This document shows, piece after piece, positions 1 to 11,001 of a stretch of DNA of 64,000 bases. Position 1 is the stretch's first letter, and the number at the start of each line of letters is the position of its first letter. The position numbers and the translations under genes were made by a program. The notes under the pieces are model-generated. The model was not told where the DNA came from. It ran no database searches and saw only the letters and a list, made by a program, of their open reading frames with translations. The DNA comes from Synchiropus splendidus (Eukaryota; Chordata; Actinopteri; Syngnathiformes; Callionymidae), in NCBI RefSeq assembly GCF_027744825.2, contig NC_071334.1:62408937-62472936 (forward strand), in the 5' to 3' direction.

Positions 1-479
1 AGTGTGTGAATGTCCAGACTGCTCTGCCTGCTGCTGCTGTGTTTTTCAGCCCCTCTGTGATTGAAGTGGACACCTCACTTTCCCTAAACTGCCCTGTCTT
101 CGTCCTGCTTGAAGAAATGGGGAGCAAAATTCAACAAACGAAATAACTCTGGGTCTTGTACTGAAGAGCGTTACACAGCCACTGCCTGCTTGATACAAAT
201 TCAATTTGAGTACAATTGACCTGAAAAAACGCTGCGTTTATTTACCTTTAAACCGCATCTTCCTCTGGCTTCTCCACCCACACCATGTCCTGCCTCTCAG
301 TTCCTCTCCCTCCTCCTCCTTTACTCTGAAAACTCCAGGAAGTAGAAGTTGGTAACGTTTTCCTTTTCTCCCTGTTGTTAACCCCCCACTGTAGCGCTCC
401 CACCAATTTGTTGAATTCTTCAAAATGTTGTGTTTGTTAGGCTGAAGAGAAAATCACAGAAAAATCACCATAAGGGCTG

Positions 480-560
480 CTTTGCATTTTTAATTAAGAA
501 ACTAACATATGAATATATTTGCATATTATTGAGTTGCAGATTAAATCATGCATACATAAT
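480..560. promoter_or_regulatory. Candidate conserved non-coding element (POU/homeodomain sites)
   Basis: An AT-rich block with closely spaced homeodomain/POU-like words (TTAATTAA, TTTGCATATT, TTAAATCATGCAT, ATAATTAG) sits just before a CT microsatellite. Such clusters are typical of developmental enhancers. No conservation was tested. Confidence 0.25.
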
Positions 561-574
561 TAGCGTGCAGCAGC

Positions 575-638
575 GCTCTCTCTCTCTGTCTCTCTCTCTC
601 TCTCTCTCACTCACTTTCTCTCTCGCTCTCTCTCGCTC
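575..638. repeat. CT/TC microsatellite
   Basis: This is an imperfect (CT)n run with a few G and A interruptions. Apparent ORFs across it are only Leu/Ser or Arg/Glu repeats. Confidence 0.9.
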
Positions 639-3218
639 CCCACTACTTACTCTTTTTCCAGCAAGCTGTGGTTCTGATAGATGCCAGACCCACACATACA
701 CACACTTACACACCTTTTCCAAACACTTCCTGAACTCACTGTTCAGTTTGTGTTTTGGTGAAAATTTGCATCTAATTATCAAACCTGAGTCCAACTGATT
801 ACAGTAAGGAGGAACTTTTCTCCCTCTTTTTTGGTGCCGTGCTCGTGTCTCAGTGACTGGATGGCTTGTGAATACTGTAGCAGGCTTCAGTGGGGTTTCA
901 GGTTGGAGGAAGATCTGACTTTTTAAAAAAGGACAGCTAGTTAGATGATCCAGTTAATAGGCCAAGTAAGCGCCATGCTGTTAGCTCGGTTAAGATTTGA
1001 GCAGGAGCCCTGTCAGCTTCAGCTTCAGAAGTAAACATAGAAGACTCAGTTCTTCAGGAAGAGCCAAAGTGGTGGGAAAGAAGTGCATCACGCTGAGACG
1101 TAAGCAGTGAAAGGGTGTGCCCACAGGAAACGTCACAATGTTGGGAACTAGAATTTACACTGTTAGGGGGGCCTTTGCTGTTCCCAAACGTAATTTCAGA
1201 ACAGCAACTTGTTCGGAACCTGAGAAGTTGGTTAGCAGCTTGAACACACAAAGGTCGGTCCAAGCTCACAAACTATGACATCATCGGTGGGCGTGTGACT
1301 GCATGATTTTGCCAGTGTCTTACTGACTTCTGCTGACTTACTCGCCCTCCCACTTTAGCTACAGTTGAACATGTATGATCTCAGGTTGGTTCCATAGAAA
1401 GAACCAAGGTTCCCAGAATCCAGAACAGCACTGATTCTAGAATCAGAGGCAGCCAGTGTGAAAGGCCTCTGGGTGGAGAGCCTGACAACTTTAACTTTAC
1501 GATGTTTTCTTTCATTGCGTCCCGTCTGTCAGCAATGAAATGTCTCTCCGATGGTATGGTGGTGTGTGCTCTGGGAAATATCTGGAAGGAACCAATGAGA
1601 GAGCAGCCACCTACAGCGTCCACCACTACTCTGAACACTATAACATGAATGAACATTGATAACCAATTGTAATGAATGCTCGACTGACGGGTACGACCAG
1701 ATTCCAGTACCGCTTCTAGACTGTGCATGCATTTGGATTAAAATTAAGGCCGTGGGTCATTCTTTTAATGAAGTTTATGACTACTTAATCGTGCTTTATT
1801 GCATTTGAATATTGGACATCAGAATTTCAGTTGAATCTGTACACATGAGCTTATACATCAGGGTGGAAGTGCTCCAGTGATGATCAAAATCTGTGCTGCA
1901 TGAAGTGATCATTTTTGTGCATCTATCCTGAGTTTTTTTCAAGTTTTTCATCTGTTAACACAATCTCATTTTGTCTCCTTCATCACATAGGTTTTGGTTA
2001 TGACATCACCTTGTATAATGTGGTCCACCTGTACTTGGCGACTAGTCAATGTTCCTTGAGAAAATAAGTTTATGTCCCGGCGCTGATTTGGATTTAAAAT
2101 TCTGTTACACACAAACATAGCCTGTCACCAACACTATCATTGTACAGCAGTCACGATAAAAATGCAGCACTTTTAGGGGCTTGAATCATAACAAGTGGTT
2201 TGTTGAAAACAATTTGAACTTGAGATGACTGGGAAGACTGACAAAAACGACTTTTGGGATTAGACTGCTCCTCACGGGTGACGAGGATGAGGGAATAGTT
2301 GCAAAAAATGTGGTCAGTTTGTTTGTTTGCTTTCTTTGTGATTAAACTCACTCATCGAAAGAGTGTACTTATCCTTTCTAAATTTCACCGTTTTAGAGCG
2401 TGTGTGCTTCTGCATGTCTAAGACATGACATGAGGAATGAATGAGTGCGTCAGATGAAGATTGGCATGTGTGTGTTGTAATGTGAAAGAAGATCCTTTAG
2501 GCGTGAAATCAGGATGAAATGTGAGATTATAATTCAAGCAGGATTAGCTGTCTCTCGTCGAGGGTGGGGAGCGAGGGCCGAGAATGTAAAGGAAAGTAGA
2601 AGATGACCATTCAGAAAGCAAAGAGTGATCAGGGTGGGATTAGGAAATCAAGTCGTGAAAGGAGGAGGAAAGGGGAACAATAGAATACAATGAAATGCAG
2701 TAAAGGAGTGAAGTGGGAAAGAGATGATGAAGATGTTGATTTAGAAAAGTTTGGTGTAGGGATACCAAATTGACTCCTTTTTATGATCATCCTTGCCATT
2801 AATTTGGCCTTTTTTATCCTGTCCTCCTTTATAATAATCCCTCTTTCCTTCTTCACTCCCACGGTTTTCATCGTTGTGCCATTCTCCATCTCAGCACTCT
2901 TCCACTCCTCCACTTCATTCCTCTTATTTTCCTTCATCTACTGTGCAGGTTTGTTGACCAAGCAAGCATCAGACTAAATAAAAAATGCTGCCTCTGCTCT
3001 TTGCTTCTACCGGGTCACATACTTTTTTTGGGGGGGGGGTTCTATATTTTTCTCCCTCCCTTCATCCCTTCATCCCTCCCTTCATTCCCCGTGCAGTCTG
3101 CTTGGGTACAATGCTGGGAGGCTGCCAGCGCTGCAGACAGATGGTCCACTTATTAGATGTGCATCAGCCCTCCCTCCTCTTCCTGCATCTCGCTTTTTAA
3201 TCAAATTAAACCCGAAAG

Positions 3219-3292
3219 AAGGAGAGAGAGAGAGCGGGTGAGAGAGAGAGACTGATAGAAAGAGAGGGATAGCGATAGAGAGAAGGGGCGAG
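3219..3292. repeat. GA-rich low-complexity tract
   Basis: This is an imperfect purine tract of GAGA repeats with GATA-like interruptions. Confidence 0.8.
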
Positions 3293-6229
3293 GAACATGG
3301 GAGGTCTGCTGGCTTCTTTAGGAGACTATTATTTGCTTAAATAGGATGAATGATGACAATGCTAATATGAAATCTAAGGACTGATGCACCCTGCTTCAGG
3401 TTGTCTGCCTCTCATGATTCCATAAAGACAAAGTTCAGGGCACAGTCATGTGCTGGACACCACGGGGGCCATCTTCATTCTCAGTGGTGAGAGAACACCC
3501 GAGGGGTCGACTGCGTGGTTCATGACCTCCATAGGAAATAAGTTTAATCAAATCTGTCTCATTTAAGCAGCCTATGTTTCTGCCTTGCTTCATGATCTAG
3601 TCTAGAGTTTAGTCCAGAGTGGTTGTACAAGTCATAGATGGTGCTTGAGATATTCAGGTGATTAAGACTATGAAGTAACATCTTTCAACATTATTTGAGT
3701 TTGAGACGGTTAATGCAAGTATTTCGGCGACTAGTAGGCATTCGACGTGATTGTAGTGTTGCAAAATGTAATATTGCCTGAAATAGTGTAAAATATTTAA
3801 TCGAAATAGCTCAAAATAATGTTTAAAAAGTATATTTGGCAAATATTCTTCTATATACTATTCTTAGATGTTTCCATTGTCCCATACTGTCAGCATTTTG
3901 GGTGGCGTTTATTCCACAGCCTCAGCCATTCCTCCTCCGACTCTGGATTGTGCCATGACATAGAAAGTGATGACATCATGACTGGTCAATCCGTGAAAAT
4001 GTGGCAATTAATTTAATAGCTGACGTAGTCAGCAACTTTACTGTCTGTATAAATATGATAATCCAGTCTCCTGACTGGAGCCATTCAGGGTGGAGCCTTG
4101 GTGACCAGTAATAGTGTTGTAACATTCACGTTTGGTGTAAATTACGTCGCAACTAATGACAGCTCGGTATAGCAGCATGTTGTAAATTCAAATAACACTG
4201 GTAATATCTGATCAACTGACGGAAGCACCGACATCCATCTACTGAACATCTCTTTGGATCATCTTAATGCCCCATTCTGAAACATAGAAATAAGATAGGC
4301 ATCTCAAAACATGAACTTTATCTGTGGAGACATGCATGAAACATTGTCATTAAGTTAATGGCATTTTGATTATGAAGTGGAAAGATTCAGACTCTCGCCT
4401 TAATGTTGTTGGACAGTGGGGCCACTGTTCTACTTTGATAACCATTTTCTGAAGGTATTTGTGCGTGGTGTTTCTCTGTTTTCACATTAGTTTGCTGAAA
4501 ATGGTTGTTGTGTGCCTTGTAGCATCAAAGCTAGTGATCAATATGAGTGACTGCTTCAAGTCCGGTGCCTCTTTACAGTTCTCTCCAGAGATGTCAATCA
4601 AACTGGTGCAATGTTTACATCTTGACAAAGCTGTGTTGTCTCAGTACAAATGTGTGGTTAGGTTACAAACAATCCCATTGTTTTTAATTTCACCTAGATT
4701 AAGGTCTCAGAAGATGCAACTGATGTCTCTGTGGTTTGTTGGGAGCGTTTCCTCTCCTGCCTGCGAGAACTCATCCTGGCTGGAGCGACAGCAGGACTGT
4801 CTGACGACTTCTGACAAGTTGCAGTTTGTGTGCTCGGGATTATGCAACTAAATATTTTGAATTCATTAAGAAAAGAAATCGCAATTAAAAGATACAATCG
4901 ACCAAACTGCAAATCTACTGTAAGTGGATGAACTGGTCCTCGACCGCTTTTGTCAGGTGATGAGTTATACTGCCATCATCAGGAGGCTGATGGAAGTGAG
5001 TCACCATAGCAACCTCTGTCTGCGCGGATGGGCTCAGAGATGCAAAGACGCTAATAGTCGGATTTCATTCATAAACTCTAATCTATTAGTAAAGCACAGT
5101 GTTTTATTTTCCTCTTTTTTTCCAATCATGTGTAAAATATTAACATTAGATTTACAGGAAAATGCATCCCAATTGTAAAGATTTGTTGTTTAACTTGAAT
5201 TATTTTAAGCTTCACATGAGAAGTGGAACTTAATGTAATTTTATAATAAAAATTAGAGTTAGACAAAAAACTGAGAATATTCTAAATAACAGGTTGGAGT
5301 TCATGACATGAAATAAATGAAAGGCAACTTTATATTAAAGGACAAAAATAGGTTATAATAAAGTGGAAAGACGTGTTTTTTTTTTCAATGACACAGTTGT
5401 ATTTCTGTGACCGTGCATTTACCGAAATCTAGAACAGGCATCCAATATTTTTAATGATATAAAGTTGGTTGCATGTCGAGAAATTCCAAACCATTTGACG
5501 TGTGGGGGAAAAAAAGTTCTTGTATTAGAATCAGATCAAGAGGGGTGAAGCAGATTGAAGCCAGATCGATTGAGAATAATGATGGTCATACTGATACCAG
5601 ATTGTCGGTCCGTCTTCCTTTCTGAATTCACCTCCTACAAGTAAGAAATTGGACTGTTTAGAAAATGTTTTTGCAGCTGAGCCATGTATGCTCTCAATGA
5701 ACTTGTATAGCGCTGTTTGCTTAGCTAGGATGAAGAAAATTTTATTTATTCTTGAAAAGCAAAAATGTGTTTCTATGAATGTCACATTTGTTTTGAATGT
5801 AGACGTATTTTACTTCGAAAATATTGTCCATTGAAGACGCTTTAAATCCTGTCGCTAGTATTTTACTTCGCATTTCCCACTGCTCTACGTCAAAAAGTGC
5901 AAATACTTAGGATTTATAAGTGAAATATATTCTGGCGTTTCTAGCGTGGGACACGATGCACGTGGGGGAAATACTTTCTTTGTATGGTTAAAAAGATTTT
6001 TTTCTTCACCAGGAAATGATCGTGAGGATCTGAAATCACATTGAAAGATTTATTGTCCGCAGAAACGAGCCTAATAAAACAATCCGCATCTCTACGGGGC
6101 GGCCTCATGACACGTGAGCAATAACTTTCGTTGGACTTTTAATTTTTCTACAACGCCACTCTCACGTCAATCAATAAATTCAACAATCGATGACAGATCA
6201 GTTTGGCACAATGAAACCGACTAATTAGA

Positions 6230-6981
6230 AATAAAAAAAATGCATGTGCGGAGAGGATGGAAACGAACGTAGATACGGGCGCAGAGAAGAGACGCGCGTC
6301 GCTTGGATTAGGTCCGTCAGGACGCCAAAGAAGAAGGTAGCGAGAAGGACGTGTTTTTGAAAGGGCGACGAACGGAAAAACATCGTGAGAAACACGCCAT
6401 CCTTGAGAAGTGAAGCGCGGTGACGGATAAAAGAGTGAGGAAAAGAGGGGAAAGTGAGGTGCAGGAGGTTATTAGAGAGAGTAAAGAAAACGGGGGGAGT
6501 GGAGAAAGGGAGACGATGAAAGAGAGAAAAGCGCGGGTGTGCAGAAGGGCGCGTGCAACAGTCGAGTGAGTTCAAAGGCGCCGCGCGAGGACGGATGGTT
6601 TCCAGATTTGACTGGAAAGTTGAGTGACGGCGGGAGCGCGCGCGAGCCTCCCGGTGCGGGGCGAGCGGGAACGGGGGGAGGCGGGTAGGGGGAGGGCTCT
6701 CTCCCGCGCGCGCTCTCTCTCTCTCTCCGTCTACTTTGCATATTCCGCGTGCTCCTGCTCGGCCATATGGGAACATGCGACTGAAGGAATTGTCGGCCGA
6801 GGAAAAAAAACACGCAGGCGAGTGGAGCGACGACTTTCCGACCAAAACAAACCCAGAAAAGTTAGGACGCCGGGAGAAAGAGACAGGGCGGTTGCAGGCG
6901 GCGGCGGCGGCGGAGACATAGACGCCACCGAAGCGAGGAGAACTCGACTTTTTTTGCTTCTTTCGGCGGAGGAGACGAGCC
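6230..6981 (+). promoter_or_regulatory. tcf4: CpG-rich promoter and 5' UTR of the short tcf4 transcript
   Basis: Base composition changes sharply from the AT-rich flank to a CpG-dense block from about 6,230, densest at about 6,540-6,930. It has a long purine-rich + strand stretch, a short CT run (6,713-6,727) and a (GGC)n stretch near 6,897-6,913. It runs directly into the exon that begins the TCF4-A reading frame, and an in-frame TAG at 6,919-6,921 shows that the frame does not continue upstream. I saw no clear TATA box, so dispersed CpG-island type initiation is likely. The exact transcription start cannot be read from sequence. Confidence 0.7.
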
Positions 6982-7050
6982 ATGTACTGCGCGTACACCA
7001 TCCCCGGCATGACGGGCAGCTCGCTAATGTACTACTACAACGGCAAAGCG
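6982..7050 (+). CDS. tcf4: tcf4 coding exon 1 (isoform-A start exon, aa 1-23)
   Basis: The exon encodes MYCAYTIPGM followed by TGSSLMYYYNGKA, the characteristic N-terminus of the short TCF4-A isoform. The ATG at 6,982 is chosen because it matches the family start and the frame upstream is closed by TAG at 6,919. The exon ends in phase 0 at GCG with donor gtaaga at 7,051. Isoform A lacks the AD1 activation domain and the NLS of TCF4-B, and in mammals it is reported to depend on partners for nuclear entry. The next intron is about 13.5 kb, the longest in this transcript. Confidence 0.93.
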
Positions 7051-8554
7051 GTAAGAAACTCCTCGCTTCCTTATCTTCGTCTCTGGTTCGGGAGTTCGAG
7101 GGAGGAGGTGTGAGAGAGTGAGGAGTGAGGAAGAGGAGGTGTGAAGGTGAAGAGCGTTCGCGGCAGAAGCGGCCGACGTCAAAGCGTGAAAGGACGATGA
7201 GAGTGATGGTGATGAGGAGGAGGATAAACGCTTCGTCTCTGTCGGTGTTCCAGTTTAGTTTGGAAAAGAATGTGGGGGAGAATTGCGTGCGTGCTTGCGT
7301 GTGATCAGCACAGGAAGGCTCGCGCCGAGGTGGACAATTCCAGACAAACAAACTATCTCCGCGTTTAATGTGAATCTGTTGACTCGAACAATTATATCCA
7401 TCATCCTAACCAGGGTAAATACCACTAGAAGCCTTCCTTCAGTTTAAATCGCAGATGTGCGGCTGATTCTTCCTTTTATTGAATCACCCGCCGATTTCAC
7501 ATCTTCAATCATTGTTGTATGGTCATTTCAATTCCTAATAAATATCTATAATGTATATATAACTAGATATTCGTTTAGTATATTGTCACACTTGTTAAAA
7601 ATAAAAAAAAATAAAAATACATAACATTTTTGTTGCCTGACCTCCTTTGAACTTGGTGTGTGTGTGTCACCTGCAGACGATTTTCACATATCAAAGGCAT
7701 GCAGCGAAAAGCTGATGGAAATGAAGAAATTATATATACACACCAACAACCTGACATTGTGTTAGCCACCCTTCCTCTTTACCCAGCAAATTGTTTTTAA
7801 ATATTAATGCACATTTTAAGCACTTCTGTGGAACGGATGGGATGTAGATAACTACATGGTATGACATTGGTGATTTAAAACCGATGGCCTTCATTTCTGT
7901 AATATTATTCATCAACATAAAAAATGAATGTGTTTGTTCCATGGGTTATTATTTTGTTTCACGATCATCTTGTTTCATTCACTGTGTCAGTTAGTTTTAG
8001 TCAGAACTGTGGCAACAGTGCAATGCAGGTTCTTTGGTTTGATAGCCACCATTGAACTCAGCATCTTCTGGTCGACTCCAGAGTCTCCAGCCTGTCTTTG
8101 TGTCTTTTTCGGAGTGTACGCTCTCCAGGTCAGAGCCACAGGGCTCACCGTGCCCCCCCCCTTTGTTAGGAGTCTGGCATGATGGTGTTGATCTGGTGCC
8201 AAGCTCCTCTCTTTCTGCTCGTGGACCCCATTTTAGTCTGTGTCTATGTCCCAAAATATCAAACAACACCACCCAGAACAAACGGTGATGAAAATTCAGT
8301 ATATGTGACATTCATTTTAGTTGAAGCCGTCTACAAGGTGGGCCTTTGATGGGCCCGAATGTGGACTGGCAGCAGTAATTGAGGCAAGATTTGTTGTGGG
8401 CTTTAAAGCTAGGACAGATCTGCAGCAGCAACACTAAGCCGGGCCCAATGAGACCAAGTGCTGCTGAGGTAGGATTTGGGCGAGGGGGGGGGCTGGCTTT
8501 TGAGGAGGCGGATGGGAAGAGAAGAGAGCGGGCCGTGGCCGGGGCTTCGGTTAG

Positions 8555-8745
8555 CGGCTGTCGGCTCACTAACTTAAGCTCCAGCAGCTTAATGAGGCAG
8601 TGGAAAGCCGGGCTAAAACAAAAGGCCTCATTTAAGTGGGGCCTGGCCAGCCGGCTATTGTTATGCTAACACAGCATTTGAATATTCAGTAAGTTTTAAT
8701 TAGTACGGTCCTGAATTTGCCTGCCAAAATACTGGAGGCCGCTCT
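8555..8745. promoter_or_regulatory. Candidate conserved enhancer in intron 1
   Basis: A non-repetitive block about 1.5 kb after exon 1 stands out for dense binding-site-like words: CTTAATGAGGC, TTTAAGTGG, TTGTTATGC, TTTGAATATTC and TTTTAATTAG. It has balanced composition unlike the AT-rich surroundings. The call is by appearance only and no alignment was made. Confidence 0.3.
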
Positions 8746-9774
8746 GTCTGCACAAACACACTGTCACCCACTGATGATTGTTTGTCTGCTTTTCTTTCAC
8801 ACTTTTTAATTACAAAGCTAGCAGAGATGTTCTTAATAATTTACCAAATATTTATACTTTTTGTTTAATATTAATTTGTTTTAAGATTCAACAATCAAGG
8901 AAACACATTATTGTTATTTATATTTTTAACATATTTGTGATAGATCATTTCATTTTATATCAATGTAAAGTTCCTTTTCCTCTAACTTTGCTTGAACCAT
9001 CATCATTCTGCACTACTACATTCACTTAAATTTGTGTGTTCAATAGAAGTGTATGACTAATGCTGCTATGTGCACCCGTTCAGAATTGGAGCACATCGTG
9101 TTATGCAAGGGTAAAAATTGGAACACCCCTTGGTGTGTTTATGATTTATAACGTGTATGTATTTATCTTATTGAGATAAACATTGCAGCTCGTATTCAGG
9201 AATGGTTTGTGTGTCCGTGTATGTCTGTGTTTTAGAATCATTTGATCGCTAGATGATAGAAATGAACCATGCGGTTCGTGCGCCAGCAGGGTGACACACC
9301 TTTGATTCTGTGTGTGTTGATGGCGAGTCTTGTTGGGTCTTTTTTAGGCACCATTTTACTTATTCTCAATCCAAAATGTGGATGTGTGTGCAGTGGTTTA
9401 AACATAGCGGGGTCAGTTTGATTCCCCCCAGATTTAGTCAGTGCTCAGAGTGTGTGCTCTCACTTGTGTGTCTGCGTGGTCAAAGCCAGGCGCTCACAGC
9501 GAAGGCTTTAACTTTAATCCTTCTGCATCAGATTATCTGACACTGATGCTGCTGATACACAGACTGACACACAAACGCTCTTATACATCAATACCCTCCT
9601 ATTTGCTGCAAGAGATAGAATAAACACCTTATTTGTGTCGGGAGCTGCTGAGCAGGGTCATATTTTATTAACTTGCTGACCCACTTACTGTAGCATTGTT
9701 GCTGGTCCGTGTTGTTATGCTCTTCCTTGGTGCACTTCACAGTTTAAAATTATTTTTAGATGTTTTTGGCACGC

Positions 9775-9808
9775 TTACACACACACACACACACACACAC
9801 TCACACAC
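9775..9808. repeat. CA microsatellite
   Basis: This is a (CA)n run with one T interruption near its 3' end. Confidence 0.9.
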
Positions 9809-10952
9809 AGAGGTTTAAGTGGTGTGTGTACAGTCCCTAACCAAGTACAACCTGCTATTACATGAGCATGTTTTGTAAATTGTTATTATTGTTTTATCTG
9901 TCAAATGCAATTTGGTCTTTTGCTATTTAAAATTAAAACAAATACTTTTAAATTAACATTTTGCCCCATTTGGCTGGCAAAAGCAGATCGCTGAACAGGT
10001 TGATGTTGATGCATTGTTCACAAAATTTTCATTTGTTAATGCTGGTGAATTCAGGCAATCAAATGTATGAGCACTCTGAAAAGTAACTGTCATAGGGTAA
10101 AATATTTAAAAATGTTACTAAATATATATATTCTAAAGCTGTTACACCCTTGCTTTAAGGGAAATGTTCCCTCTTTGTGTCGGTTGTGGAGTGCTGTGAT
10201 GTGTGATGTATTTTATCATCAGTTGTTGGCCTCTCTCATTATGTTATTTTGTGAACTAGGATCAAATACACAGTGAACAAACTGAGTCCAAAATATAGTC
10301 TACATACTTTATTTATTCACTTCTATGGCATTTTTTGTGCCATTTGAAGAAAATATGGCACTTAAACGTTGCAGTCTTAATCCCTTTTGTTGCCCAGGTG
10401 GTTAAATAGCTGAAGCTGAATGGGTTAACTTGCTGCGGATGCTGCGTGTGTTTGGAATGTCAGACAGTTATGATGTTGATGCGGCCAAAAAACATGACTG
10501 TTTCACTGTAGGCTGGGAAAGCATCATCAAAGCAAATGCTTCTCTCCTTGACTACAGATGAGACTATTGTCACATCTACTTGGTCTTGTTTCACTAAATA
10601 GGTATTGATGTATGTATGCAATATTTGGTTTTGTCTGGTATGGGCTGTGCATTGGTGGTATTCACGTGAGTTTCATTCTCTTATATTGCCCTCTGCTCAA
10701 TATATCAATACCCAAGGTTAATTGTTAATTTCATAACTGTGTCCTCAGTCTTGTCGTTCTCACACACCCGTCTAGTTTGAGAACGCTGGGTCAGTGAAAG
10801 AAGATTGCGATGTGCAATGTACCGACACAACGAATAACATTAGCATTGAGACAGACTGTGATATGCATTTTTGGCAACTTCATTATATCGATGTATGTTT
10901 TTGATGAATCACCACCAAAGAGAAAATACACCAGATGTGTCTCTCTCCTTGT

Positions 10953-11001
10953 CGTTGCAACGAGTTTTGCATCCGAGCAGGTTTATTGTTGCTGTAGCAA
11001 C
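10953..11001. promoter_or_regulatory. Paired X-box-like palindromes (possible RFX sites)
   Basis: CGTTGCAACG (10,953-10,962) and GTTGCTGTAGCAAC (10,988-11,001) are two inverted-repeat motifs resembling the RFX-family X-box (GTTGCC-spacer-GGCAAC), 25 nt apart. This rests on motif similarity only. Confidence 0.3.

Larger units (their letters stand above)
1..6229. other. Non-coding stretch upstream of the short promoter
   Basis: I see no exon with tcf4 similarity and no convincing ORF here. The stretch holds a CT microsatellite near 575-638, a GA-rich tract at about 3,219-3,292, and AT-rich blocks with clustered TAAT and ATTTGCAT-like motifs. By position relative to mammalian TCF4, where the isoform-A first exon lies inside an intron of the long isoforms, this is probably intronic, but the window alone cannot prove it. 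Confidence 0.5.

Noticed and set aside
430..798. 122-aa ORF with a Leu/Ser repeat
   Set aside because: It is produced by the CT microsatellite at 575-638; the minus-strand counterpart is an Arg/Glu repeat from the same tract.
1..6981. Search for long-isoform tcf4 exons (AD1, NLS)
   Set aside because: No stretch encodes recognisable TCF4 N-terminal blocks in any frame. They must lie upstream of the window.
6225..7010. 261-aa minus-strand ORF across the CpG-rich block
   Set aside because: It is antisense to the tcf4 promoter and first exon, and its Arg/Ser/Pro-rich translation is what purine-rich GC sequence gives by chance. No domain or splice structure is seen.
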